Source: Motiliproteus sp041586735
GTDB taxonomy: Bacteria; Pseudomonadota; Gammaproteobacteria; Pseudomonadales; Balneatricaceae
Direction: 5' to 3'
Assembly: GCA_041586735.1 (NCBI GenBank)
Contig: JBFGZQ010000017.1
Coordinates: forward strand, 10,750-74,749
DNA length: 64,000 bases
The notes under the pieces were generated by a model, which saw only the letters and a list, made by a program, of their open reading frames with translations, had not been told where the DNA came from and did not search any database. Shown here one piece after another: positions 52,334-62,212 of the stretch (positions are counted from its first letter, which is position 1; the number at the start of each line of letters is the position of its first letter). Made by a program: the position numbers and the translations under genes.

Positions 52334-54055
52334 GTGGAATTACTTTCTGGCGGTGAGATGATTGCCCGTTTCCTGAAAGACGAAGGTGTTGAGTACATCT
52401 ACGGCTATCCAGGTGGCGCGGTGCTACACATATACGATGCGTTGCATCAACAGGACGCGGTAGAGCATATTTTGGTGCGTCACGAACAGGCGGCGACCCA
52501 TATGGCCGATGCCTATGCGCGCGCGACCGGGAAGCCCGGTGTGGTGCTGGTGACCTCTGGCCCCGGTGCTACCAATGTGATCACCGGTATTGCCACCGCG
52601 TACATGGATTCGATCCCGATGGTGATCCTGAGCGGTCAGGTGATGAGCCATCTGATCGGCGAAGATGCGTTCCAGGAGTGCGACATGATGGGGATCTCAC
52701 GTCCTGTCGTGAAGCATAATCTGTGTGTTAAATCGCCAGAAGAGATTCCGATGGTCCTCAAGAAGGCGTTCTATATCGCCTCGTCTGGACGCCCCGGCCC
52801 GGTGGTAGTGGATATCCCCAAGGATATGACCACGCCGACCGAGCGTTATGAATATGTCTATCCCAAGTCGATCAAGTTACGTTCTTACAATCCGGTAACC
52901 CGGGGTCACAGTGGCCAGATTAAAAAAGCGGTTGAGCTGTTGCTGAGCGCGAAGCGGCCGGTGATTCTGGCCGGCGGTGGGGTGATCTCCGCCAATGCCT
53001 CCGAGTTGTTGATCGAGCTGGCGCGCCACCTGAACTACCCCGTAATCAACACCCTGATGGGACTCGGCGCTTACCCGGGTACCGACCGCCAGTTTCTGGG
53101 TATGCCCGGCATGCACGGTACGGTCGAGGCCAACATGGCGATGCATCACTCTGATCTGATCCTGAACCTGGGTTCACGTCTGGATGATCGGATCACCAAT
53201 GGCACCGAGAAGTTCTGCCCCACCGCCAAGTTGATTCATGTCGATATCGACCCCTCGTCGATCTCCAAGACGGTCGCTGCCGATGTCCCTATCGTCGGCC
53301 CACTGGACTCGGTGCTGACCGAAATTCTTAAGCAGGTGCATGCCAGCAACATCGAACTCGATGCCGAGTCCCATGACAGCTGGTGGCAGCAGATCGAGGA
53401 GTGGCGTGGGCGCCACGGCGGGCGCTACCGCAGCGATGACTCTGAGCTGCTGAAGCCGCAGAAAGTGGTTGAGGCTCTGTGCGAGGTGACCCAAGGCGAT
53501 GCGTACATCTGTTCCGATGTCGGCCAGCATCAGATGTTTGCCGCGCAGTACTATAAATTCAACAAACCGCGCCGCTGGATCAATTCCGGAGGCCTGGGAA
53601 CCATGGGCTTTGGCTTGCCCGCCGCGATGGGCGTGAAGCTGAGCTTCCCCGACGAAGAGGTGGTGTGCATCACCGGTGAAGGCAGTATTCAGATGAATAT
53701 TCAGGAGTTGTCCACCTGTCTGCAGTACAACCTGCCGGTGAAGATCATCTGCCTCAATAACCAGTCATTAGGCATGGTACGTCAGTGGCAGGATCTTAAT
53801 TACGAGAGCCGTCACTCGCAGTCCTACATGACATCACTACCGGACTTTACCAAATTGGTGGAATCCTACGGTCATGTCGGGATGGAGGTGAACAAGCCCG
53901 AGGAGTTGCAGGACACTCTGGAGCGAGCGTTTGCGATGAAGGATCGGTTGGTCTTCGTCAACGTGCATATCGACCCGTTTGAACACGTTTACCCGATGCA
54001 GGTTCCACGTGGCTCGATGCGTGACATGTGGTTGAACAAGACGGAGAGAACCTGA
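52334..54055 (+). CDS. ilvI: Acetolactate synthase large subunit IlvI
   Basis: The catalytic subunit of acetohydroxyacid synthase, making acetolactate and acetohydroxybutyrate for branched-chain amino acids. The 573-residue product has the ThDP-activating Glu in VRHEQAATHMADAYAR, the FAD-contact middle domain, and the ThDP/Mg site ITGEGSIQMN...CLNN, with GEG in place of GDG as in several IlvI proteins. The GTG start at 52334 has AGGGTGG six bases upstream. ilvH follows after 2 bp; ilvC is not next. Confidence 0.96.
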   Translation: MELLSGGEMIARFLKDEGVEYIYGYPGGAVLHIYDALHQQDAVEHILVRHEQAATHMADAYARATGKPGVVLVTSGPGATNVITGIATAYMDSIPMVILSGQVMSHLIGEDAFQECDMMGISRPVVKHNLCVKSPEEIPMVLKKAFYIASSGRPGPVVVDIPKDMTTPTERYEYVYPKSIKLRSYNPVTRGHSGQIKKAVELLLSAKRPVILAGGGVISANASELLIELARHLNYPVINTLMGLGAYPGTDRQFLGMPGMHGTVEANMAMHHSDLILNLGSRLDDRITNGTEKFCPTAKLIHVDIDPSSISKTVAADVPIVGPLDSVLTEILKQVHASNIELDAESHDSWWQQIEEWRGRHGGRYRSDDSELLKPQKVVEALCEVTQGDAYICSDVGQHQMFAAQYYKFNKPRRWINSGGLGTMGFGLPAAMGVKLSFPDEEVVCITGEGSIQMNIQELSTCLQYNLPVKIICLNNQSLGMVRQWQDLNYESRHSQSYMTSLPDFTKLVESYGHVGMEVNKPEELQDTLERAFAMKDRLVFVNVHIDPFEHVYPMQVPRGSMRDMWLNKTERT

Positions 54056-54057
54056 TC

Positions 54058-54549
54058 ATGAGACATATCCTTTCTATATTGATGGAAAACGAAGCCGGTG
54101 CTCTGTCTCGCGTGGTGGGGCTATTCGCACAGCGCAATTACAACATCGAATCGCTGACCGTGGCGGCCACCGAAGATCCGACCCTGTCGCGGCTGACTCT
54201 GACGACCGTCGGCAACGACCGGGTGATCGAGCAGATCACCAAGCACCTGAATAAGCTGATTGAGGTGGTCAAGCTGGTTGATTTGACCGAGGGCGATCAT
54301 ATCGAGCGCGAACTGATGTTGATCAAAGTGAAGGCACTGGGGTCACAGCGCGCCGAAGTGATCCGCAACGTCGAGATTTTCCGCGCCCAGGTGATCGATG
54401 TCACCAGCTCGGTCTATACCGTACAGCTGACAGGATCCAGCGAAAAACTCGACTCCTTTATCAAGGTGATCGATACCACCAACGTCCTGGAAGTGGTGCG
54501 CACCGGTGTCTCAGGGATCTCCCGCGGCGAGAAGATTCTGACCCTGTAG
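54058..54549 (+). CDS. ilvH: Acetolactate synthase small subunit IlvH
   Basis: The regulatory subunit that confers valine feedback inhibition. The 163-residue product equals the E. coli length, with the N-terminal ACT domain (SILMENEAGALSRVVGLFAQ; NYNIESLTVAATEDPTLSR) and the C-terminal dimer domain. The start at 54058 is directly after the ilvI stop codon. It ends before a terminator. Confidence 0.96.
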   Translation: MRHILSILMENEAGALSRVVGLFAQRNYNIESLTVAATEDPTLSRLTLTTVGNDRVIEQITKHLNKLIEVVKLVDLTEGDHIERELMLIKVKALGSQRAEVIRNVEIFRAQVIDVTSSVYTVQLTGSSEKLDSFIKVIDTTNVLEVVRTGVSGISRGEKILTL

Positions 54550-54612
54550 TTGGTCATAGGATAGCAAGAGGCGGTCGCGCCTCATGCGCTTATGGATGAG
54601 TGACGATGACAG

Positions 54613-54637
54613 ACGCCCGCAGTACGCGGGCGTTTTG
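54613..54637 (+). terminator. Intrinsic terminator after ilvH
   Basis: ACGCCCGC, loop AGTAC, GCGGGCGT, then TTTTG. The T-run is short but the stem is GC-rich. Confidence 0.75.
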
Positions 54638-54755
54638 TTAGCGCCTTTTGCTAAAGCTACAAGAGTACCCCCCCATCGTTTTGAGTCTCGATCACCGGGG
54701 CTTATGATCCGTGTTGCGACATTTATCAAAGAGGAGCGTCTCCCACTCTAGCTGT

Positions 54756-54784
54756 GTTAATGATATGTTAACGTTTGCTAGAAC
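54756..54784 (+). promoter_or_regulatory. Dyad and possible promoter ahead of the response regulator
   Basis: GTTAA-TGATATG-TTAAC is a perfect inverted repeat at 54756-54772. It overlaps TTAATG (54757-54762), which with TAGAAC (54779-54784) and a 16-base spacer forms a weak promoter. A further GGGGT/ACCCC hairpin lies near 54797-54815. The dyad could be an operator for the downstream regulator; the rest of 54638-54859 shows no gene. Confidence 0.4.
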
Positions 54785-54859
54785 ATTTGTTTGTAGGGGT
54801 GTCGCACTACCCCCTTTGCTGGTGACAGGCTACATGACAATAATAACAAGAATACCCAT

Positions 54860-55588
54860 ATGAAAAATGGCGTGCCCCAAGACGCACATATCCTGATCGT
54901 CGAGGATGATTTCGCCTCTCGCGCCCTGCTGGTCAGCTATTTCGAAAAAGCGGGATACCAGGTCAGCGACACCGAACAGGCTGACGATCTGGCTGAACGG
55001 GTTAAAAAGCACCAGATCGACCTCGTGCTGCTTGATATTAATCTGACCGGTAAAGATGGCCTGACCCTGACCCGAGAACTCCGGGCCCACTCTAAGGCGG
55101 GTATTATCTTGGTGACCAGTCAAGACGATGAGATCGATCGTATCGTCGGTTTGGAAATGGGCGCCGATGATTACGTCACCAAGCCCTTCAATCCCAGAGA
55201 GCTGTTGGTTCGAGCCAAGAACCTGCTGTGGCGCATCAATGATGGAGCGGAACCCAAAGAGCGGGAACACAAGCGCCATATCTGCCGCTTTGAAGGCTGG
55301 GAGCTGGATCACCACAAACGCCTGCTAACGTCTCCTGATCGAATCAGTGAGCGGCTCCCCGAGGGTGAATTTCGCCTGCTGCAGGCGCTGACCAACAACC
55401 CTGGTCAGGTGCTTAGCCGCGATCAGTTAATGGATGCGATTCGAGACCGGGAGTGGGTTCCCAGTGACCGATCGGTAGATGTTCTGGTCGGTCGTCTTCG
55501 CCGCAAACTAAGAGACAACCCTGCAGACCCGCAGTTTATTTTGACCGCGCATGGGGTCGGTTATCTGTTTGCCGGTGATCTGGCTTAG
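54860..55588 (+). CDS. OmpR-family response regulator, TorR-like
   Basis: A 242-residue transcriptional regulator. The receiver domain has the acidic pocket Glu15-Asp16-Asp17, phospho-acceptor Asp59 (VLLDINL), Thr86 and Lys108 (VTKPFNP). The winged-helix domain spans about residues 135-240. The segment IDRIVGLEMGADDYVTKP and RAKNLLWRIND closely recalls E. coli TorR. The hybrid kinase gene begins 11 bp downstream, so the pair is an operon. No tor reductase or torT gene is visible, so the target genes are unknown. Confidence 0.9.
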   Translation: MKNGVPQDAHILIVEDDFASRALLVSYFEKAGYQVSDTEQADDLAERVKKHQIDLVLLDINLTGKDGLTLTRELRAHSKAGIILVTSQDDEIDRIVGLEMGADDYVTKPFNPRELLVRAKNLLWRINDGAEPKEREHKRHICRFEGWELDHHKRLLTSPDRISERLPEGEFRLLQALTNNPGQVLSRDQLMDAIRDREWVPSDRSVDVLVGRLRRKLRDNPADPQFILTAHGVGYLFAGDLA

Positions 55589-55599
55589 GAAACACTTCC

Positions 55600-58500
55600 A
55601 TGCTAGAGCTACCAGGCTACCGATTCGTCAACCAGCTTCACCGTGGCGGTACCTTTATCACCTCTCGTGCGGTGCGGCTCAGTGACCAGCAGCCGGTTAT
55701 CATCAAGCAGCTCAATCCGGCTGCGCTCAATGCAGAAAATCTGAACCGCTTTCAACACGAATACCAGCTACTATCACAACTTGAGATCAGCGGCATCATC
55801 CGCCCCTTGGCTCAGGAAACGCTGGGAGCCAGTCTGATCACGGTGTTTGTCGATCGGGGTGGCATCCCGATTAGCCAACTGATCGCGCAACAAATATGCC
55901 GCTGGCATCAATGGTTACCCGTAGCCATACGGATCAGCGAAATACTGGGACGGCTACACCAGGCGGGACTGGTGCACAGACAGATCACCCCGCATAACCT
56001 GCTGCTGAATCCTGCTACCGGCTACGTCGAAATTATCGATTTTTGTTTCTCGTCCCGGCAGGGCAAGGAGCAGGCTGATTGGGATGCCCCGCTGCTGCAC
56101 CCCAAGAGTCTGCCCTATATCGCCCCGGAGCAGACCGGACGCATCAACCGTAGCATCGACTACCGTACCGATTTTTACGGTTTCGGCGCCTGCCTCTATG
56201 AGATGTTCTGTGGCCAGCCGCCGTTTCGCGGCGACGATGATTTGGGCTTGGTTCACTGCCATATCGCCAAACAACCCACCGCGCCACACCAGCTCAACCC
56301 AGCACTGCCTGAAGTGTTGTCGCGGATTACTCTTAAGCTGCTGGCTAAAGACAGCGAGCAACGCTATCTCTCCAGCTTTGGTCTGACTCAGGATCTTAGC
56401 CATTGCTTTACCTGCTGGCAGGAGACCGCCTCGGTGCCGCTGTTTCACATCGCCGCCGAAGATCTCTCCGAGCGCTTTGAGATTCCGAATAAACTTTATG
56501 GGCGGGTCGCCACGATCGAGCAGTTGCAGCAGATTCTCAACCGCAGAACCCTGGGGCATAAGCAGCAGGATGCTAGCCAACCGTCTTCCCGTAGCAGCCG
56601 ATCTACCTTGAGTCCCGGGCAGAGCGGCTTATACCTGCCGCAGCAGATGGTCTTGATCAGCGGCTATGCCGGCGTTGGCAAGTCCAGTCTGGTTCATGAG
56701 ATTCGCCAGACGGTCAACCTTCAGCATGGTCGCTTCATCAGTGGTAAGTTTGAGCAATTTAGCCGTCACCAACCCTATTCGGCGATCTTTCAATCGTTGC
56801 AGAGCCTGGTGCGTCAACTGCTCGCCGAACCGCAACAGCAGATCGACCATTGGCGCCAACAGCTGGCCAGCACCTTAGGCGGCAACGCTCAGCTGTTGTT
56901 GCAGATGATACCGGAGCTGGAGCTGATCATCGGTGAACAACCCAGAGCAACGGCCGCACCTCAGAGCGAGGATCGATACCTTTTTGCCCGTCTATGCCAT
57001 GCGTTGTTGCAAACCTTTGCTACCTCAGAGCAGCCGCTAGTGCTGTTTCTTGATGATCTGCACTGGGCCGATCAAGCCTCTTTGAGCCTGATTCAGTCGC
57101 TGACCCAAAACAGCCCGTTACCATCCTTGTTGCTGATAGCCAGTTACCGAGATCATGAAGTAGGGCCGGGGCATCCGCTACGACTGACGCTAGCAGAATT
57201 GCGCAACTCAGCGTTACAGCTTAATGAGATAACGCTTGCGCCCCTTACTGCGGAGCAGATCAAGCAACTGGTTGCCGAGACCCTGGCTTGTCAGCCAGCG
57301 CAGTGTGCCGGGCTCGCGCAGATCTGCCTTGAGAAGACTCAGGGCAACCCGTTCTTTCTCAAGCAGTTCCTGCTATCCCTTAATGAAAACGGCTTGATCT
57401 ATTTTCAGCAGCACCGCTGGCACTGGGATGAAGCGGGTATTCTCAGCCAACAGATAACCGATAATGTGGTCGACCTGCTACTGCACAAGATCCAGCGGCT
57501 GTCACCCCGAAGTCGCAGGGCCACCCAGTTTGCTGCCTGTATCGGCAGTTACTTTGACCTTCGGACCCTGGCGGTAGTGCTTGAGTTAAGTCCTAGCGAA
57601 GCCGCCGCCGATCTCTGGTCCGCACTTGCAGAAGGGTTGATCCAACAGCCCGATGAGCATCTCAGCCTGCACCCGCACAGCTATCATTTTGTCCACGATC
57701 GGGTCCAGCAGGCAGCTTACTCCCTGGTGCCGATGGATCAACGACAAGCCTTGCACCTGCAGATCGGGTTGTTGCTGATGGAGAACCTCAATCAGCAGGA
57801 GATCGATAACCGAACCTTTGAAATTGCCAACCATCTCAATCTGGCGCAATCATTGATAGTCAGCCCCGCACAACGCTTGACGCTGATACAGCTTAATTTT
57901 AAAGCCGGTATTCGAGCCCGCGGTGCCGCCGCCATGGATGCGGCCTTTGACTATCTGCACCAGGGACTCCAGCAGTTACCCGACGATAGCTGGCAACGAA
58001 GCTACGATCTGACCCTGGCTCTGCACAATGCGGCCATCGAGGCGGCGTATATTAAAGCCGATTATCCAGCGATGGAGCCGTTGACGGAACAGGTATTGAC
58101 CCAGGCGCATTGTCTGTTAGACCAGATTCGGGTGTATGAGATTGGCATCCAGGCGCTGGTCGCCAGAAATCAGTTCGAGAGTGCGGTGCAGAGCGCCTTG
58201 AAAGTGCTGAGATTACTCGGTGTAGCGCTGCCTGAAACACCCTCCTTGATCCAATCCTGGACCGGTTTGATACGTAGCCAATGGCTACTGTATTGGAACA
58301 CTCCAGAGCAGGTTTTAGCCGCGGAACGGATGCACAATCCCCGATATCTAGCGGCCTCTTCAATCCTGGTCAGCATGTTCGGTGCCATCAAGTTCTCCAG
58401 CTCAGCGTTACGTCCCTTGGTGATGGCAAAACAGCTGGAGCTGTGCCTGCGCCACGGCTTAACTCCCGTATCCGCTCAAACCTTTGCCGGTTACGGAGGC

Positions 58501-61500
58501 GTACTCTGTGGCCAGTTTGGTGCTATCGGCCAAGGTTATAAACTGGGTCGATTGGCAATGCAGCTGGACCAGAAGTTTGAGTCTCGACTGACCCACCACC
58601 GCACGCTGTCGTTGTTCAACACCTATATCCGTCATTGGCAGGAGCCGCTAAACGAGAGTACCCAGTCGCTGCTACAGGGTTATCAACTGGCACTCGATTG
58701 TGGTGATATCGAGTGGGGGGCATACTGCCTGGCTGCCCATATCCAGTTTGCATTCCTGCAGGGCGAGCCGCTGCCCGAGCTGCAGGCGCGGTTTGATGAA
58801 CAGATCCTCTGGCTCCGCCAATCCGGCCAAAAACAGTCGCTACAGTACACCCTGTTCACATTGCAAGTGATCGATAACCTGCGCAACACCCGCCCACACC
58901 CGACCTGGCTGGATGGCCAGTATTACCAGGAAGACTTTATGTTGGCGGAGCACCGGGCGGAAAATCATAAGACCGCCATCTGTCTGCACCACTTTTATAA
59001 AGCCTTACTAAACTATCTATTTGGCGAATTTGAAGCGGCAGCACAGCATTGTGATAGCGGCCAGCCATTCCTGCCCTACATAAGCGGTACCTACACCTAC
59101 GCGTTCTATCTGTTTCTAGAAGCACTGTCGAAATTGGCGTTGCTGGCCGGATCCGAGGGTACGGCGCAGTCAGCGGATCTTGCCCGCGTGGCGACAATAC
59201 TGAAACAGATCCAGCGCTGGGCCAAGCATAGCCCCAGCAATCACCGTCAGCATGTCTACCTGATCCAGGCTGAACTCTGCCGTATTCGCCGGCGCGATAG
59301 GCAGGCCGGTGAACTCTATGATCAGGCTATTGAACAGGCCTGTAATAATGGCTTTCTGCTGGTCGAAGCCCTGGCCAATGAACTCGCAGCCAGGTTCTAT
59401 CTGGCCAACAGCAGGCTAACCATCGCGGACAGTTACCTGGGACAGGCCAGAAAATGTTATCAAGCCTATGGTGCTGACGCCAAACTGGTGCAGATGGATG
59501 AGGCCTATCCAACGGCATGCAGCGCTATCCTGGAGGCCACGCCGGCGCAACCGCTGCCTCTGCGGCATAGGGCTCCACCTCGTTACAGCAACCAGGCGAT
59601 CGATATCGCTTCGGTGATCAAAGCATCCCAGGCTATCTCCGATGAGATTGTGCTGGAGCGGCTATTGGGGCGGCTGATGACCCTGGTGATCGAAAACGTC
59701 GGTGCGCAACGCGCGCTATTGGTGATGAAACGGCATAACCGGCTGTTTGTCGAAGCCGAGGCCGGACTGGATGGCGAGCCCCAATTTTTCACCGGTATGG
59801 CTTTGGATGACAGCCCTCTGCTACCGGTCAGCATCGTCAACTATGTAGCCCGAACTCAACAGAATGTGGTGATAGGGGGTTCTAAAGATCCCGAGATGTT
59901 TATCCAGGATCGCTATATTCAACTCCGGCAACCGCGCTCGTTACTATGCAGCCCGATTCTCTACCATGGCGAGCTCAGTGCCGTTATCTATCTGGAAAAT
60001 AACCAGAACCGCAATGTGTTTGATCAGCAGCGGCTCCAGACCCTGCAGTTCTTATTGTCTCAGGCGGCCATTTCGATCGAGAACGCCAAGCTGTATTTAA
60101 GCTTGGAGCAGTCGGAGCAGGAGTTTCGCTCGTTGTTTGAGAACGCCGTCGAAGGGATCTTCCGCTCTGGTCTGGATGGGCGTTTTATCTCGGCCAACCC
60201 GGCGTTGGCAGCGTTACTGGGATACCCTTCAGCGAGCCAGTTTCTCGAAGCGATCGAGGATATCGGCAACCAGTGTTTCGCTGATCGCCATGATCTGCAG
60301 CAGTTTCGTGCTGCCCTCGAGACCGACAATCAGGTGTTGAATTTTGAAACCCGTTGGTTGCACCTTGAGGGGCGGCCCATCTATATCTCCCTCTCTACCC
60401 GAGGGGTGCACAACGAGCGGGGGGAGCTACTGTTTTATGAGGGTTCGCTGACCGATATCACCGAGCGGCGAGCCAAAGAGCAGGCCGAGAGAGCGCAAAA
60501 ATCAGCCCAGCTGGCTCGCGAGAAAGCCGAAGCCGCCAATCAGGCCAAATCCCAGTTTCTGGCCACCATGAGTCACGAGATTCGCACCCCGATGAACGGC
60601 GTCCTGGGTATGGCTCAGCTGCTCAGGCAGAGCGCGCTCAACAAGAGTCAGCAAGCACAGGTCGAGACACTCTACCAGTCGGGTCAGTCGCTGCTATCGA
60701 TCCTCAATGATGTGTTAGATCTGAGTAAGGTGGAAGCTGGGCAGTTCGATCTGGAACAACAGCCCTTTGCGTTGGTCGCGCTGCTTGATGAGGTGACGAT
60801 GATTCTCAAACCGTTAGTCGCCGACAAGCAGTTAGCCCTGCAGGTCAATATTGATCCTGAGCTGGCGGAGGTGATCCAGGGAGATCGGCGTAGTCTGACC
60901 CAGATTCTGATGAATCTGTGCGTTAACGCGATAAAATTTACCGAACAGGGCCGAATTGTCATCGGCGTTCGCAGCCTCAGCAATGATGGCCAACTGACGC
61001 GGATTCGATTTGATGTTGAGGATACAGGTATCGGTATCCCCGATAGCGCCAGGCCACGGATCTTTCAATATTTTTCCCAGGCGGACTCATCCATTACCCG
61101 CCGTTACGGCGGTACCGGCCTGGGGCTGTCGATCTGTAAGAACCTGGTGGACCTGCATCAGGGCAGCATCGGCTATCAGAGCAACATGGGTCAAGGCAGT
61201 TTGTTCTGGTTTGAGATCGATTACCCGGTGTTGGATCCCGGCACTCTGCGGCCTAACACCATTATCAGCCTCCCCCTGCCGAACAATAACACCTCACCCT
61301 TGCATATCCTGCTGGTGGAGGATACGGAGATCAATCAGCGTGTAGCCCAGGGGCTGTTAGAGTGTGACGGCCATCGCGTCGACATTGCCAACGATGGTTA
61401 CAGCGCCTTATTGATTCACGAGCAGCAGGATTACGATCTGATATTGATGGATATTCAGCTACCCGATATGGACGGCATGGAGACCTCCAGGCGTATACGC

Positions 61501-62082
61501 CAACATCCGCATAGCGCCAAAGCCAACACCCCTATCGTTGCCCTTACCGCCAGTGTGACGGCGGCTGAGATCGACCGTTACCATGCGGTGGGGATCAATA
61601 CCGTACTGGGAAAACCGCTGCAACTGGAACAACTGCGTCACGTGCTGTCCGACATACAGGCGCTGCCTTTGACAGGACATTCGACCTGCTCAGATCAACT
61701 CTTGGCCGATACGTCCGCTGTATCCCCCTCAGCGCCGATTCTCGACCAGGTGCTAATACAGCAGCATCTTGAGGCTCTAGGTGAAGATAAATTTAAACAG
61801 CTGTTAGAGGTCTTGTACCGGCAATGTGATGAGCTTTTGCTGGGCTTGGATACCGCCTGGATCGAAAAGGACGTAGCAACGCTGGCGAGCATGGCCCATA
61901 AGCTCGTCGGAGTCAGTGCTAATTTTGGTCTGACGGCACTCATGGATATCAGTAGAGAGATAGAGCGGATGGGGCAGGGCAAGCACGAACAACCACTGGG
62001 CGACAAGATCGATGCTGCCAGAGAACTCTATCGACAAAGCAAGCAGCACTTGCAGCAAACGCTAGCCAGGAGCCGGCTGTAA
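55600..62082 (+). CDS. Giant hybrid kinase: STK-like/AAA/GAF/PAS/HK/REC/Hpt
   Basis: A 2160-residue cytosolic signalling protein, no membrane spans. Order: Ser/Thr-kinase-like domain (1-270; Lys36, HRQITPHN at 126-133, DFC at 147-149, APEQTGR); AAA/ORC-type ATPase (Walker A GYAGVGKS 355-362, Walker B LFLDDLHW with Asp485-486); helical TPR-like region (about 720-1330); GAF (1345-1500); PAS (1507-1625); HisKA with His1659; HATPase (1770-1880, DTGIGIP, GGTGLGLSI); receiver with Asp1951; Hpt with His2100. The catalytic Asp of the kinase loop is Gln128, so that domain may be a pseudokinase. It should feed a His-Asp-His-Asp relay to the adjacent regulator. Confidence 0.92.
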   Translation: MLELPGYRFVNQLHRGGTFITSRAVRLSDQQPVIIKQLNPAALNAENLNRFQHEYQLLSQLEISGIIRPLAQETLGASLITVFVDRGGIPISQLIAQQICRWHQWLPVAIRISEILGRLHQAGLVHRQITPHNLLLNPATGYVEIIDFCFSSRQGKEQADWDAPLLHPKSLPYIAPEQTGRINRSIDYRTDFYGFGACLYEMFCGQPPFRGDDDLGLVHCHIAKQPTAPHQLNPALPEVLSRITLKLLAKDSEQRYLSSFGLTQDLSHCFTCWQETASVPLFHIAAEDLSERFEIPNKLYGRVATIEQLQQILNRRTLGHKQQDASQPSSRSSRSTLSPGQSGLYLPQQMVLISGYAGVGKSSLVHEIRQTVNLQHGRFISGKFEQFSRHQPYSAIFQSLQSLVRQLLAEPQQQIDHWRQQLASTLGGNAQLLLQMIPELELIIGEQPRATAAPQSEDRYLFARLCHALLQTFATSEQPLVLFLDDLHWADQASLSLIQSLTQNSPLPSLLLIASYRDHEVGPGHPLRLTLAELRNSALQLNEITLAPLTAEQIKQLVAETLACQPAQCAGLAQICLEKTQGNPFFLKQFLLSLNENGLIYFQQHRWHWDEAGILSQQITDNVVDLLLHKIQRLSPRSRRATQFAACIGSYFDLRTLAVVLELSPSEAAADLWSALAEGLIQQPDEHLSLHPHSYHFVHDRVQQAAYSLVPMDQRQALHLQIGLLLMENLNQQEIDNRTFEIANHLNLAQSLIVSPAQRLTLIQLNFKAGIRARGAAAMDAAFDYLHQGLQQLPDDSWQRSYDLTLALHNAAIEAAYIKADYPAMEPLTEQVLTQAHCLLDQIRVYEIGIQALVARNQFESAVQSALKVLRLLGVALPETPSLIQSWTGLIRSQWLLYWNTPEQVLAAERMHNPRYLAASSILVSMFGAIKFSSSALRPLVMAKQLELCLRHGLTPVSAQTFAGYGGVLCGQFGAIGQGYKLGRLAMQLDQKFESRLTHHRTLSLFNTYIRHWQEPLNESTQSLLQGYQLALDCGDIEWGAYCLAAHIQFAFLQGEPLPELQARFDEQILWLRQSGQKQSLQYTLFTLQVIDNLRNTRPHPTWLDGQYYQEDFMLAEHRAENHKTAICLHHFYKALLNYLFGEFEAAAQHCDSGQPFLPYISGTYTYAFYLFLEALSKLALLAGSEGTAQSADLARVATILKQIQRWAKHSPSNHRQHVYLIQAELCRIRRRDRQAGELYDQAIEQACNNGFLLVEALANELAARFYLANSRLTIADSYLGQARKCYQAYGADAKLVQMDEAYPTACSAILEATPAQPLPLRHRAPPRYSNQAIDIASVIKASQAISDEIVLERLLGRLMTLVIENVGAQRALLVMKRHNRLFVEAEAGLDGEPQFFTGMALDDSPLLPVSIVNYVARTQQNVVIGGSKDPEMFIQDRYIQLRQPRSLLCSPILYHGELSAVIYLENNQNRNVFDQQRLQTLQFLLSQAAISIENAKLYLSLEQSEQEFRSLFENAVEGIFRSGLDGRFISANPALAALLGYPSASQFLEAIEDIGNQCFADRHDLQQFRAALETDNQVLNFETRWLHLEGRPIYISLSTRGVHNERGELLFYEGSLTDITERRAKEQAERAQKSAQLAREKAEAANQAKSQFLATMSHEIRTPMNGVLGMAQLLRQSALNKSQQAQVETLYQSGQSLLSILNDVLDLSKVEAGQFDLEQQPFALVALLDEVTMILKPLVADKQLALQVNIDPELAEVIQGDRRSLTQILMNLCVNAIKFTEQGRIVIGVRSLSNDGQLTRIRFDVEDTGIGIPDSARPRIFQYFSQADSSITRRYGGTGLGLSICKNLVDLHQGSIGYQSNMGQGSLFWFEIDYPVLDPGTLRPNTIISLPLPNNNTSPLHILLVEDTEINQRVAQGLLECDGHRVDIANDGYSALLIHEQQDYDLILMDIQLPDMDGMETSRRIRQHPHSAKANTPIVALTASVTAAEIDRYHAVGINTVLGKPLQLEQLRHVLSDIQALPLTGHSTCSDQLLADTSAVSPSAPILDQVLIQQHLEALGEDKFKQLLEVLYRQCDELLLGLDTAWIEKDVATLASMAHKLVGVSANFGLTALMDISREIERMGQGKHEQPLGDKIDAARELYRQSKQHLQQTLARSRL

Positions 62083-62155
62083 ATACGGCTCCTTTCACTC
62101 TTTTCTTTCCTTTCACCCCGTACCGCGCTAGACAGCAGGGCTTCCGGCCGGCTTC

Positions 62156-62189
62156 TAATCACCGGCGTTATCATCAATACCGGTGATTA
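62156..62189. terminator. Hairpin between hybrid kinase and barrel gene
   Basis: TAATCACCGG pairs over 10 bp with CCGGTGATTA around a 14-base loop, in the gap between two convergent genes. No T-run on either side, so it may be a transcript end stabiliser and not an intrinsic terminator. Confidence 0.45.
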
Positions 62190-62212
62190 GGTCCGCTTGC
62201 CAGAGGTAACGA

